Assembly (NCBI GenBank): GCA_036500765.1
Contig: DASYBM010000004.1
Coordinates: 124,001 to 188,000 of the forward strand
Reading direction: 5' to 3'
DNA length: 64,000 bases
From: Candidatus Sulfotelmatobacter sp.
GTDB lineage: Bacteria > Acidobacteriota > Terriglobia > Terriglobales > Acidobacteriaceae
Numbering within the stretch: the stretch's first letter is position 1; the number at the start of each line of letters is the position of its first letter. Below the pieces are notes generated by a model that worked only from the letters and a program-made list of their open reading frames with translations, was not told the origin of the DNA and ran no database searches. The translations under genes were made by a program, and so were the position numbers. Below, piece by piece: positions 33,952 through 42,588 of the stretch.

Positions 33952-34302
33952 TTGGCGACAAGCGAAGTGGCGGCGTCTGGCACGCACGGTGTTCCGCAGG
34001 ATGTCCAGCAGCTTCCCAACCATAAAGTTAGGGTCAAAAAAGCGGGGCAGCGCGCCTGCAACGAGAAAAACGACAAGGGAAAATTCTGCGGCGGGCATTT
34101 AAAGCTTTGGTTTTACATGACCGACGTGGTTGAGCGCGCTTGCGGCGACGTGGAAAAAGCCTGGGGACCGAAGGCCGAAGTTTATCGCTGTGAAAACTGC
34201 AAAGCGCTGTATCTGCCGACGCCGGGCGAGGCCAAGATCAATGTCGCAGGGCAGGGCATGAAGTCGGTATTCGGGCTCACGCTGCCGCCGAAGGAGAAAT
34301 AG
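33952..34302 (+). CDS. Conserved hypothetical protein with a C-terminal zinc ribbon
   Basis: About 116 residues from a TTG start (another in-frame TTG lies at 33922). The ATG-less start region is preceded by a G-rich tract. Cys pairs occur in ACNEKNDKGKFCGGHLK and in YRCENCKALYLP, giving a plausible zinc ribbon around the sequence FYMTDVVERACGDVEKAWG. The N-terminal 30 residues look disordered. No named family is recognised. The stop codon is followed at once by a palindromic word-repeat element. Confidence 0.65.
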   Translation: MATSEVAASGTHGVPQDVQQLPNHKVRVKKAGQRACNEKNDKGKFCGGHLKLWFYMTDVVERACGDVEKAWGPKAEVYRCENCKALYLPTPGEAKINVAGQGMKSVFGLTLPPKEK

Positions 34303-34466
34303 CTAGGAGCTACTAGCTGCTAGCTCCTGGCTTCTAGCCAATGCGCCGGCACGCGGCATTTTGGAATTTGTGAACCCCTTGCGTCTGATTTTTTTTCTGG
34401 CCGACAGCCGAGGCGCCTGTCCCTACGTGAGTTTTGCTAGAAGCTAGCAGCTAGGAGCTAGAAGCT
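34301..34466. repeat. Inverted-arm element built from GCTAGAAGCTAG words
   Basis: The left arm (34313-34338) and right arm (34436-34461) pair over 26 bases with three mismatches; each is a string of CTAGCT/CTAGGAG words. The 97-bp interior is not repetitive. The element begins at the stop codon of the zinc-ribbon gene and ends about 8 bp before the next ATG, so it provides almost the whole spacer. Confidence 0.8.
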
Positions 34467-34474
34467 TCCTTCCC

Positions 34475-35722
34475 ATGAACACTCCCGACCTCATCTACGA
34501 CTGGAATCAGAATTATCCGCCGGGCATGAAGCCGTCCGGGCCGGTGTTGATTAACGACGAGACTCTGCGCGACGGGCTGCAATCGCCTTCGGTGCGCGAT
34601 CCTTCAATTGCGGAGAAGATTGAGATTCTGCATTTGATGGAGACGCTCGGAATCCATTCGCTTAATTTGGGGCTGCCGGGCGCAGGGCCGCGTGCGGTTG
34701 AGGCCGTGACTGCGGTGGCCCGCGAGATCGCGGCGGGCAAAATGAAGATTCGCGCCAACTGCGCTGCGCGGACGCACGAGAACGATATTCGCCCGATCGC
34801 CGAGATCGTGCAGAAAACCGGGCTGGCGATCGAGGCTGCGACATTTATTGGGTCCAGTCCCATTCGCAGATTCACCGAAGGATGGACCGACGATTTTCTT
34901 TTGCAGACGGCAGACAAGGCCGTGAGATATGCGGTCTCGCTCGGGCTGAGCGTGATGTTCGTCACCGAAGACACCACGCGCTGCGATCCGGAGACGGTGA
35001 AAAAGCTTTATGCGACGGCGATCCAGTGCGGCGCGAGGGCGATCTGCATTTGCGACACCGCCGGGCATGCCACGCCCATGGGCGCGCTGGCGCTGGTGCG
35101 GTTTGTGATGGACGAAGTGGTGAAGCCCTCGGGCGAAAAGATTCGCGTGGACTGGCACGGGCATAACGACCGCGGTCTGGCGATTGCCAATTCCATGGCG
35201 GCGATCATTGCCGGAGCGAATTGCGTGCACGGATGCGCGATTGGCCTGGGTGAGCGCGTGGGCAACACGCAGGTCGACCAGATGCTGGTGAATCTGAAAC
35301 TGATGGGCGTTGCGCCCTGGGGCGAACAGGACCTGACCAAGCTCAAGCAATATTGTCAGGCAGTCTCGCGAGCAACCGGAGTGCCGATTCCAGCGAATTA
35401 TCCCGTGGTAGGCGACGATGCCTTTCGCACCGCGACGGGAGTGCACGCGTCGGCGATCGTCAAGGCATATCGCAAGGGCGATGTCCTGCTGGCGAATTCG
35501 GTGTATTCCGGAGTGCCGTCGCACATGTTCGGGCTGGAACAGATCATCGACGTTGGTCCGATGAGCGGGAAATCGAATGTGCAGTGGTGGCTGGAGCGGC
35601 ACGGGATGCCGGTGAGCGACGAGATGGTCGATCGCATCTACCAACGCGCCAAGCAGAGCGACCATACGCTGAGCGAGGCGGAGATTTTAGAGTGTGTGTC
35701 GGCCGCCGCGCAGAAGAAGTGA
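34475..35722 (+). CDS. DRE-TIM metallolyase family enzyme (2-isopropylmalate/homocitrate-synthase-like)
   Basis: 415 residues. The barrel begins with LINDETLRDGLQSP (the DRE metal/catalytic motif variant NDETLRDG). It contains VRYAVSLGLSVMFVTEDTTR, CDTAGHATP and the metal-binding HGHND in RVDWHGHNDRG, then GLGERVGNTQVDQ. This matches LeuA/homocitrate/citramalate synthases that condense acetyl-CoA with a 2-oxoacid. The C-terminal LeuA regulatory dimer domain is missing, so feedback control is unlikely. It is coupled to the ketopantoate-reductase-like gene two bases downstream. Confidence 0.85.
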   Translation: MNTPDLIYDWNQNYPPGMKPSGPVLINDETLRDGLQSPSVRDPSIAEKIEILHLMETLGIHSLNLGLPGAGPRAVEAVTAVAREIAAGKMKIRANCAARTHENDIRPIAEIVQKTGLAIEAATFIGSSPIRRFTEGWTDDFLLQTADKAVRYAVSLGLSVMFVTEDTTRCDPETVKKLYATAIQCGARAICICDTAGHATPMGALALVRFVMDEVVKPSGEKIRVDWHGHNDRGLAIANSMAAIIAGANCVHGCAIGLGERVGNTQVDQMLVNLKLMGVAPWGEQDLTKLKQYCQAVSRATGVPIPANYPVVGDDAFRTATGVHASAIVKAYRKGDVLLANSVYSGVPSHMFGLEQIIDVGPMSGKSNVQWWLERHGMPVSDEMVDRIYQRAKQSDHTLSEAEILECVSAAAQKK

Positions 35723-35724
35723 CT

Positions 35725-36621
35725 ATGGCTCAGTTACGACATGCGATTCTCGGCGTCGGCGGTGTGGGTGGGATGATCGGGGCGTGCCTGGCGAGGTCTG
35801 AGGCGCCCGTGACCGTGGTCGTTAGGCCGGAATCGTTGGCGCAGTATCCTGAACAACTTCATCTGGAGAGTCCCTTCGGAAACTTCAGCGTGCCGGTTGC
35901 GCGCGCTGTGGAAGTTCCATCCTGCGATGTGCTCTGGATTGCCGTAAAAGCCACGCAACTGGACGCTGCGCTAGCTGCGCTGAAGAATCCTCAGGCCGTC
36001 ACGGCGATCGTTCCTCTGCTGAATGGGATCGATCATCTTGCCGTGCTGCGCGCCAGATACGGGGCGGGGAAGGTGATTGCCGCCACCATCGCCGGCGAGA
36101 TGGAAAGGGTTGCCCTCGGACGCATCGTGCATCGCACACCCTTTGCGCGTCTGAATATGTCGGCGGCGGGACGGCCACTGCTCGGGCCGACTCTCGACGA
36201 GCTTCAAAAACTGGGCTTCGAGTGCCGCTTCATCGACGACGAAGCGACCCTGATGTGGGGCAAACTTGTCTTCCTCGCACCGTTCGCGTTGACCACGACC
36301 GCGGCCGATAAAACCGTAGGCGAGATTTTTGCTGATCCGGAGTGGAGAGCACTGGGACTGGCCTGCGTTCGGGAAGCCAGCGCCGTTGCCAAAGCGGAAG
36401 GTGCGAAGGTGGACGCTGAAGCCGTTATCGCCGCTGCGACCAAGATGCCGGGGACCATGCGCAGCTCGATGCAGAAAGATGTCGAGCGCGGCAATGCGCC
36501 GGAACTCGACGCAATTGCCGGACCGATTCTGCGCGGCGGCGCGCAGCACGGCATCGACGTGTCAGCGACGAAGAAACTGGTTGCGGCGGTCGAGCGCAGG
36601 GCCGCCACTCCCATCTCCTAG
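35725..36621 (+). CDS. Ketopantoate reductase-like (ApbA/PanE family) oxidoreductase
   Basis: 298 residues from the ATG two bases after the previous stop. The Rossmann motif is LGVGGVGGMIGACLAR, followed by IAVKATQLDAALAAL with the catalytic Lys region, VPLLNGIDHL and KLVFLAPFALTTTAADKT in the C-terminal helical domain. PanE reduces 2-dehydropantoate to pantoate with NADPH. Many paralogues reduce other 2-oxo acids. Pairing with a 2-isopropylmalate-synthase-like enzyme suggests a small 2-oxoacid pathway, but the true substrate is open. Confidence 0.85.
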   Translation: MAQLRHAILGVGGVGGMIGACLARSEAPVTVVVRPESLAQYPEQLHLESPFGNFSVPVARAVEVPSCDVLWIAVKATQLDAALAALKNPQAVTAIVPLLNGIDHLAVLRARYGAGKVIAATIAGEMERVALGRIVHRTPFARLNMSAAGRPLLGPTLDELQKLGFECRFIDDEATLMWGKLVFLAPFALTTTAADKTVGEIFADPEWRALGLACVREASAVAKAEGAKVDAEAVIAAATKMPGTMRSSMQKDVERGNAPELDAIAGPILRGGAQHGIDVSATKKLVAAVERRAATPIS

Positions 36622-36749
36622 GCGATCTCAACAGGGTCAATCCTGAGCGGCCAACCGGCCATCGTTTCGCCCGCTCTTCGGTAATCGTGGTTCCCCAGGT
36701 TAACAATCCCTAATCTCCTCGACCCGTTGTAAACTTACGCCATACCTTC

Positions 36750-38027
36750 ATGAGCCCGAATTCCCCGCGCGCGGACATGTCCGACCTAACGCCGTCGGTT
36801 AAGCAGGACGTGCAGCAGGAAGTGGCTCGCCTGGCGGCATCCCCAGAGGTGCGGTCGGCGTTCAACTGGTTTCGCACGCAAGAGCCGCAACTGACGCAGT
36901 GGCAAATGGAGATGGCGCGGATTCCGGCGCCTCCATTTGGAGAGTCGGCGCGGGCGGCCTGGCTGGCGGAGCGCTTTCGCGAAGTCGGGCTCGACGATGT
37001 GCGCATCGACGATGTGGGGAATGTGTTCGGCACGCATCCCGGCTTTGGACGGCGGTATGTTGCTTTGAGCGCGCATATTGATACGGTTTTTCCCGCGAAC
37101 ACGCCGCTGAATATCCGGCAGCAGGGCAGCCGTATCTACGGGCCAGGAGTCTCCGACAATGGCGCAGGGGTGGCGGCGCTGCTGGGGATTGCGGCGCTGC
37201 TGCGGAACGTGCGGGTACGGCATTCGCTGCCGTTTGTGTTTATTGGAAATGTCGGCGAAGAGGGCGAGGGCGACCTGCGCGGGATGCGCCACATTTTTTC
37301 GACGCCGCGCTGGAAAGATTCCATTGCCTACAGCCTGGTGCTCGATGGCGCGGGAGCGGACACGATTGTAGCCGAGGCGTTGGGCAGTCGCCGCTTTGAG
37401 GTGATTGTGCGCGGGCCGGGCGGGCATTCGTGGAGCGATTTTGGAGCGCCCAATCCGATTGTGATTTTGGCCAAGGCCATCGAAATGTTTGCCGCGACTC
37501 CGGTTCCTGCGACTCCGAAGACGACGTTCAATATCGGCGTCATTCGCGGCGGAACTTCGGTGAATTCCATTCCCGAATCGGCCAGCATGAAAGTCGATAT
37601 TCGCTCGACCTCCATGGCGGAGATGGAGCGACTGGAGCAATCGATGCGGCTGGCCCTGAACCGCTCCGTCGACGACGAGACCATGGGGGCCGAGATGCGC
37701 TCGTCGGCCCAGAAGCGGCCTTCGGGCGTGAGTTGTGAAGTTGTGGTGATCGGGAACCGTCCGGCGGGAGAGTTGCGCGCGGGAGCGCGGATTTTGCAGG
37801 TGGTGCGCGCAGTTGACGCCCAGCTGGCGAACGCAGCCCAGGTGCAACGGGCGTCGACCGATGCGAACATTCCTCTGTCGCTGGGACTGGAGGCGGTCGC
37901 CATCGGCGGCGGCGGCTCAGGTGGCGGAGCGCACACCTTGCAGGAATGGTTCGATTCCAATGGGCGCGAACTGGGCTTGAAACGAATCTTATTGACCATG
38001 CTGGCGCTGGCGGGGGTGGGGGAATGA
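36750..38027 (+). CDS. M20 family metallopeptidase (peptidase T/ArgE-like)
   Basis: 425 residues without a signal peptide. The two-zinc site residues are in LSAHIDTVFP (His, Asp), GPGVSDNGAGVAALLG (bridging Asp), IGNVGEEGEGDLRGMR (catalytic Glu pair) and GGGGSGGGAHTLQEWFD (last His). The lid domain includes EVIVRGPGGHSWSDFG. It should cleave small peptides or acyl-amino acids in the cytoplasm. An alternative ATG lies at 36777. Its stop overlaps the start of the amidohydrolase gene by ATGA. Confidence 0.9.
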   Translation: MSPNSPRADMSDLTPSVKQDVQQEVARLAASPEVRSAFNWFRTQEPQLTQWQMEMARIPAPPFGESARAAWLAERFREVGLDDVRIDDVGNVFGTHPGFGRRYVALSAHIDTVFPANTPLNIRQQGSRIYGPGVSDNGAGVAALLGIAALLRNVRVRHSLPFVFIGNVGEEGEGDLRGMRHIFSTPRWKDSIAYSLVLDGAGADTIVAEALGSRRFEVIVRGPGGHSWSDFGAPNPIVILAKAIEMFAATPVPATPKTTFNIGVIRGGTSVNSIPESASMKVDIRSTSMAEMERLEQSMRLALNRSVDDETMGAEMRSSAQKRPSGVSCEVVVIGNRPAGELRAGARILQVVRAVDAQLANAAQVQRASTDANIPLSLGLEAVAIGGGGSGGGAHTLQEWFDSNGRELGLKRILLTMLALAGVGE

Positions 38028-39856
38028 ATCTGGGTCACTGCCGTGGTGCGAGTCAAGGCCGTGCGAGTCAAGCCGGTGGAAGAGCGGCCCTTCAGGGCCG
38101 CGTAAGTCGCCTCAGATCAAATGCGGCTTTAGCCGCTGTGGCATTGTTGTGCGTGGTCGCGTTCCGCCCGTCAGCGATGGCGCAGACTCCCGCGCCAGGC
38201 GCCGCACCCGATACCAGGCCGAGGGCCGACATCATTTTCACGCACGCGAACGTTTATACCGGCGTGCCGGCCGATACGCCATTCAGTTCGATTCTGCGCG
38301 AGGAAGCGATTGCCGTGCGCGGGGACCGCATTCAGGCTGTCGGGAAGGCCATCGATATCGAAAAGCTGAAAGGCCCGCAGACTAACGTCATCGATTTGGG
38401 CGGACATTTTCTCATGCCCGGATTGAATGATGCTCACCTTCATCTTGACGATGCCGGGATGACGAAGCTGAGTGTCGATCTGACCGGCGTGAAATCTTTA
38501 GACGAACTGCGCGGAAAGGTGGCGAAGAAAGTCGAAGAATCGAACGCGGGCGACTGGATTCTGGGATCGGGCTGGGACGAGACGCTATGGCCGGTGAAAG
38601 CCACTCCAACCCGCTGGGATCTGGACGAAGTTTCGGGCGGACATCCTGTATTTCTGGTTCGCATCGACGGGCACATTGCCGTGGCGAATACGCGCGCGCT
38701 GCAGTTGGGCAGCATCACCCTGGCCAGCCGCGATCCACAAGGCGGGCGGATCGACCGCAACGAAAATGGCGAGCCTACGGGAATCCTGAGGGAAACGGCG
38801 CAGGCCGCGGTGCTGGGAGTGATTCCAAAGCCGACGCACCGTTTGCGACGGCAGGCGCTGGAATTGGCTCTCGCAGATCTAACGGAACATGGCGTAACTT
38901 CGGCGCAGGATTATTCGCCGAACTGGGAAGATTTTCAGATCTACGAAGAGTTGGAAAAAGAGGGCAAGCTCACGGTCCGCATCAGCGAGTGGTTGCCCTT
39001 CGACGAGCCATTGGAGGAGTTGGACAAGAAGCGCAACTCGCATCCGCAGTCGGATTTGATGCTGCACACCGGCATGCTGAAAGGTTTCATGGATGGTTCG
39101 CTGGGCTCGCACACGGCAGCAATGCTGGAGCCCTACTCGGATGATCCGACAAATTCCGGCTTGCCGCGTTACGAAGCGGCAAAGCTGAATGAGATGACGA
39201 AGGAGCGCGTGCTGGCCGGCTTCCAGATTGGCTTTCATGCAATCGGCGATAAGGGAGTACAGATGGGACTTGATGCTTTTGCCGAAGCGGAGAAGGCAGC
39301 GCACGAGGCGCATGTGAAAGCGCCGGACGGCGGCGACGACTTTCGTCTACGCATCGAGCACGCGCAGGTGACCACGCCGGCGCAAATTGCCCAGTTCAAA
39401 ACGCTGAAAGTCATTGCTTCGATGCAGCCCAGTCATGTGCTCAATGACATGCGCTGGGCGCAGGACCGCCTGGGGCCCAAGCGCGCAGCGACCTCCTATG
39501 CGTGGCTGGCCTTCCTGAATAAAAATGTGACGCTGGCCTTTGGCACCGATTATCCGGTCGAGCCGGTCACGCCGTTCCGCGGGCTTTATGCCGCCACGAC
39601 GCGCCGAAGTGAGAATGGCAAGCAGGAATATTTTCCCGAGCAGCGAATCACGATGGATCAGGCTATCGCGGCCTACACGCAGGGTTCAGCATTCGCGGAG
39701 TTTGAAGAGAAGGAAAAAGGTAAGCTGGTGCCGGGGATGCTGGCGGACCTTGTCGTCCTCGACCGCGATCCGGCGGCGTCGTCACCGGAGAAGTTGCTGG
39801 GCACTAAGGTGCTGCGCACGGTGCTGGGCGGCAAGACGGTGTACGAGGCGAAGTAA
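38024..39856 (+). CDS. Exported amidohydrolase (YtcJ-like) with a repeat-derived N-terminus
   Basis: 610 residues. The ATG overlaps the M20 stop codon (ATGA), so the pair is coupled. The metal-dependent hydrolase barrel carries HLHLDDAG (first metal pair, after GGHFLMPGLND), GFMDGSLGSHTAAML, FRLRIEHAQV and LAFGTDYPVEP. Members hydrolyse amides or formamides with unknown natural substrates. A hydrophobic signal (NAALAAVALLCVVAFRPSAMAQ) implies export. The 30 residues before it (RGASQGRASQAGGRAALQG) are encoded by tandem words and palindromes that elsewhere occupy spacers. Confidence 0.88.
   Translation: MNLGHCRGASQGRASQAGGRAALQGRVSRLRSNAALAAVALLCVVAFRPSAMAQTPAPGAAPDTRPRADIIFTHANVYTGVPADTPFSSILREEAIAVRGDRIQAVGKAIDIEKLKGPQTNVIDLGGHFLMPGLNDAHLHLDDAGMTKLSVDLTGVKSLDELRGKVAKKVEESNAGDWILGSGWDETLWPVKATPTRWDLDEVSGGHPVFLVRIDGHIAVANTRALQLGSITLASRDPQGGRIDRNENGEPTGILRETAQAAVLGVIPKPTHRLRRQALELALADLTEHGVTSAQDYSPNWEDFQIYEELEKEGKLTVRISEWLPFDEPLEELDKKRNSHPQSDLMLHTGMLKGFMDGSLGSHTAAMLEPYSDDPTNSGLPRYEAAKLNEMTKERVLAGFQIGFHAIGDKGVQMGLDAFAEAEKAAHEAHVKAPDGGDDFRLRIEHAQVTTPAQIAQFKTLKVIASMQPSHVLNDMRWAQDRLGPKRAATSYAWLAFLNKNVTLAFGTDYPVEPVTPFRGLYAATTRRSENGKQEYFPEQRITMDQAIAAYTQGSAFAEFEEKEKGKLVPGMLADLVVLDRDPAASSPEKLLGTKVLRTVLGGKTVYEAK
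38036..38137. repeat. Word repeats and palindromes within the 5' end of the amidohydrolase gene
   Basis: A 15-bp word (GTGCGAGTCAAGGCC / GTGCGAGTCAAGCC) occurs twice in tandem from 38047. It is followed by the palindromes GCGGCCCTTCAGGGCCGC and GCGGCTTTAGCCGC. The latter resemble GGCTAAAGCC motifs in the mreB-mreC spacer. Here they are translated. Confidence 0.7.
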
Positions 39857-40171
39857 GCACCCATATCAATTGCTCGTTAGTCGGCATGTAGGTCGCTTCC
39901 CGAAGCTCCAACTCGTTGTTCATCGGTGTTCGTCGATCGTCGACCCTTGATCGTCAACCCCTGATTGCCAACCCGTTTCTTGCTTCCCCCACAGAAACAG
40001 GAATTGCGCCCTAGGCACGGAAATTGGGCCTGCGGTAGCCCCTGGCGTGAAACGAATTTGCCGGTTTCAGCGTCTAATGTTGGATGGTGGTTTACTGCCT
40101 TGTGTTGAACTTGGTTCCCGGGGTAAGCGGGTATAATACAAGGGGTTAAAGATTTTCGGAGGAAAGTAGAC
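39857..40171. other. Spacer upstream of the HtrA-like protease gene
   Basis: The 315 bases hold a single arm of GTCGATCGTCGACCC-like words (39928-39968), a GC-rich remainder, and the promoter region of the protease. TATAAT at 40132-40137 is 35 bp before the start codon. TTGAAC at 40105 is rather far for a -35 (21 bp). GAACTT at 40107 recalls ECF-sigma -35 elements but no matching -10 is clear. Confidence 0.45.
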
Positions 40172-41773
40172 ATGGATTCGCGCGCAATCTGGATGCGCAT
40201 CAAGGCTCATGGCTGGGCCTACACGCTGAGTATTGTGGCAACGCTTGCCGTCGGCATTTTGATCGGGACGGTGGTTTCCTACGGCGTTAAAGGGAAAGAA
40301 GGGCAAAAGAGCGAGGCAACGCCGCTTAACATGCCCTCGCCGCAGCAAATGTCGAATACGTTTTCGCAGATCGCGAAACAACTGGAACCGAGCGTGGTCA
40401 ATATCAACACGGAATCGACCATCAAGAACGTCCACAAGCGACGCGGACAGAATCCCGACGACGATGACAGCGATAACGGCGGGATGGACGATTTCTTCAA
40501 ACACTTCTTCGGCGGTCCCGGCGGACAGGGTGGTCAGGGCATGCCCGGAGCTCCCGGAGGGCCGGGAGATGGATCCATCCGCGAGCGTTCGCTGGGCTCC
40601 GGCGTAATCGTCGATCCCAAGGGATACATTGTCACCAATCGCCACGTGGTCGAAAAGGCGGATCGCATCCGGGTTCGCTTCGAGGATGATCCTCCCGGCG
40701 TACAACATGATGCGAAGGTCATCGGCACCGATCAGGAAACCGATCTGGCCGTGATCAAAGTGGATATCGACCGCGTGCTGCCGTCGGCGAAGATGGGCAA
40801 TTCTGACAGCATGCAGGTGGGCGATTGGGTTCTGGCGGTGGGCAGTCCGTTCGGGCTGTCCGAGACTGTGACCGCCGGAATTGTTTCGGCCAAGGGTCGC
40901 GACATTGTTCCCGGCCGCCAATTCCAAACGTTCATTCAGACCGATGCCGCCATCAATCCCGGCAATTCGGGCGGTCCGCTGGTCAATATGAACGGGGAAG
41001 TGATCGGCATCAACACCGCGATTCTTAGCGAGACCAACGCTTATGCAGGCGTCGGTTTTGCGCTGCCCTCGAAGACTGTAGTCGATGTTTACAACCAGTT
41101 GACCGGGCCGGAACACAAGGTGTCCCGCGGCTCGATTGGCATCATGTTTGATGCGGTTGAAAATCCGGCGATTGCACGGGTCTATGGTTCGGGAACCGGT
41201 GTAACTGTCTCGAGCGTAGTGCCGGGCAGCCCAGCGGATGCAGCGGGATTGAAAGTAGGCGACACTATTACCAGCGTCGATGGCAAGAAGGTGAGTAAGG
41301 GCTCGGAACTGGTGGCCGACATTGCCTCGCGCAAGCCGGGATCGAAGGTCAGCCTCAGCTTCCTGCGCAACGGCAAGACGCAGGAAACCTCCGTGACCAT
41401 TGCAGATCGCGCCAAGCTGTTTGCCGCTCGTCTCGGCGATGAGCAGGAGAACGATGACGAGAGCACTCCCAAGCAGAGCAAGTTTGGCGTGACCGTTCGC
41501 AAAGTGACCCCGGAAATGGCCGACCGCCTCGACATGCCGGCAGGCAGGGGCGTAATCGTGCAAGATGTAAAGCCTGGGTCGTTCGCTGAGGATATCAACC
41601 TGGGACGCGGCGACATCATTCTCGAAGTCAATAAGCAACCGGTCAACAGCGAAGACGACTTCGCGAAGATTGAGTCGAGCCTGAAGAGCGGCCAGGACGT
41701 GGTGTTTCTGGTGCGCTCGCGGGGTTCGTCGCGGCAGGATGGAACCATCTTCCTGGCCGGTACACTTCCGTAA
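40172..41773 (+). CDS. HtrA/DegP-like periplasmic serine protease with two PDZ domains
   Basis: 533 residues. An N-terminal membrane anchor (about 16-35) is followed by a chymotrypsin-like domain with His157 (VTNRHVV), Asp191 (QETDLAVIKVD) and Ser266 (NPGNSGGPLVN). Two PDZ domains follow (about 345-425 and 435-525, GVIVQDVKPGSFAEDINLGRG). It degrades or refolds damaged envelope proteins. A Gly-rich, DNA-repeat-like loop (GGPGGQGGQGMPGAPGGP) sits between the anchor and the protease. GGAGGAAAG upstream fixes the start. It is followed by a long-loop terminator. Confidence 0.95.
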   Translation: MDSRAIWMRIKAHGWAYTLSIVATLAVGILIGTVVSYGVKGKEGQKSEATPLNMPSPQQMSNTFSQIAKQLEPSVVNINTESTIKNVHKRRGQNPDDDDSDNGGMDDFFKHFFGGPGGQGGQGMPGAPGGPGDGSIRERSLGSGVIVDPKGYIVTNRHVVEKADRIRVRFEDDPPGVQHDAKVIGTDQETDLAVIKVDIDRVLPSAKMGNSDSMQVGDWVLAVGSPFGLSETVTAGIVSAKGRDIVPGRQFQTFIQTDAAINPGNSGGPLVNMNGEVIGINTAILSETNAYAGVGFALPSKTVVDVYNQLTGPEHKVSRGSIGIMFDAVENPAIARVYGSGTGVTVSSVVPGSPADAAGLKVGDTITSVDGKKVSKGSELVADIASRKPGSKVSLSFLRNGKTQETSVTIADRAKLFAARLGDEQENDDESTPKQSKFGVTVRKVTPEMADRLDMPAGRGVIVQDVKPGSFAEDINLGRGDIILEVNKQPVNSEDDFAKIESSLKSGQDVVFLVRSRGSSRQDGTIFLAGTLP

Positions 41774-41782
41774 CTGAATCTG

Positions 41783-41852
41783 GCCCAACGGGAACTGGCG
41801 CTGTAGCGTCCAATCGAGGATGATTACAATGCTGGCGTCCGTTGGGCTTTTT
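41783..41852 (+). terminator. Long-loop intrinsic terminator after the HtrA-like gene
   Basis: GCCCAACGG (41783-41791) pairs perfectly with CCGTTGGGC (41839-41847), immediately followed by TTTTT. The 47-base loop contains TGTAGCGTCC and TGGCGTCC words. It begins 9 bp after the stop codon. Confidence 0.65.
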
Positions 41853-41884
41853 GTTGGTGCGGGCTGCAGCCGCGCAGGATTTAG

Positions 41885-42586
41885 GTGAAGGCTTTTAAGT
41901 TGAGAAACTGGGGACAAATTCGCCGAGCGCATCGTGCCGCCCTGGGTGGACTGATGATCCTGGCGTGCGCGGCGGCTTTCGGCCAGAGCGCAGACAAGAG
42001 TCCGAGCGCCGATTCAGCCTCCAGCAGTCCGGCTACCGCGAAGCCTGCCGCACCTGCGCATCGCAAATCCACAGCGAAGCCGGCCGGCGGCGCGACGAAA
42101 TCGACTTCATCACGCAAGACTCAGACCTCCAGAACTCAGACGTCAAAGACTCATACGGCATCGACCGGCAAGCATACCTCGCGAAAAAAGTCAGCGCGCG
42201 TGCGCGGCCAGCAAAAGATCGATTCGGAACGAGCCCAGGCCATTCAGGAAGCGTTGATTCGCGAGCACTATCTGAGCGGCGAAGCAACCGGCACGTGGAA
42301 CCAAGCCAGCGAAGAGGCGATGCGACGCTACCAGGCGGATCAGGGCTGGCAAAGCAAAACGGTTCCCGACTCGCGCGCACTCATCAAACTCGGGCTCGGC
42401 CCGAGCAAGGACCATCTACTGAATCCTGAGAGCGCAATGACCACGGTTCCAGACCAGCCCAGGGCCGAGCCCCTGTCCACCACGTCACATACCGCCGTGC
42501 CTGCGGCTGATCCAGCGTCCGCCACTTCGGCGCCCGCCACTCCGGTTCCGCCCACCGACCCGGACGATGCCTCTCGGCCGCAGTAG
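41885..42586 (+). CDS. Exported protein with a peptidoglycan-binding-like domain
   Basis: 233 residues from a GTG start preceded by AGGA. A signal peptide ends near AAAFGQS. A low-complexity Ser/Thr/Lys region follows (TSSRKTQTSRTQTSKTHTAS), then a PG-binding-1-like three-helix unit (about 118-178, AIQEALIREHYLSGEATGTW, then EAMRRYQADQGW). The tail is Pro/Ala/Thr-rich. It probably attaches to the wall in the periplasm. It ends at the left arm of a word-repeat element. Confidence 0.75.
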   Translation: MKAFKLRNWGQIRRAHRAALGGLMILACAAAFGQSADKSPSADSASSSPATAKPAAPAHRKSTAKPAGGATKSTSSRKTQTSRTQTSKTHTASTGKHTSRKKSARVRGQQKIDSERAQAIQEALIREHYLSGEATGTWNQASEEAMRRYQADQGWQSKTVPDSRALIKLGLGPSKDHLLNPESAMTTVPDQPRAEPLSTTSHTAVPAADPASATSAPATPVPPTDPDDASRPQ

Positions 42587-42588
42587 GA

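Noticed and set aside
34301-34466. CRISPR array
   Set aside because: The word repeats are short, imperfect, palindromic across the spacer and have no regular unique spacers or cas genes.
34604-37847. Two 353-residue minus-strand ORFs opposite the DRE-TIM and M20 genes
   Set aside because: Both lie inside well supported enzymes on the other strand and are His/Arg-rich in the manner of antisense frames.
40067-41932. 621-residue ORF on the minus strand opposite the HtrA-like gene
   Set aside because: It mirrors the codon bias of the HtrA gene and contains no recognisable motifs. The catalytic triad and PDZ domains on the plus strand settle the coding strand.
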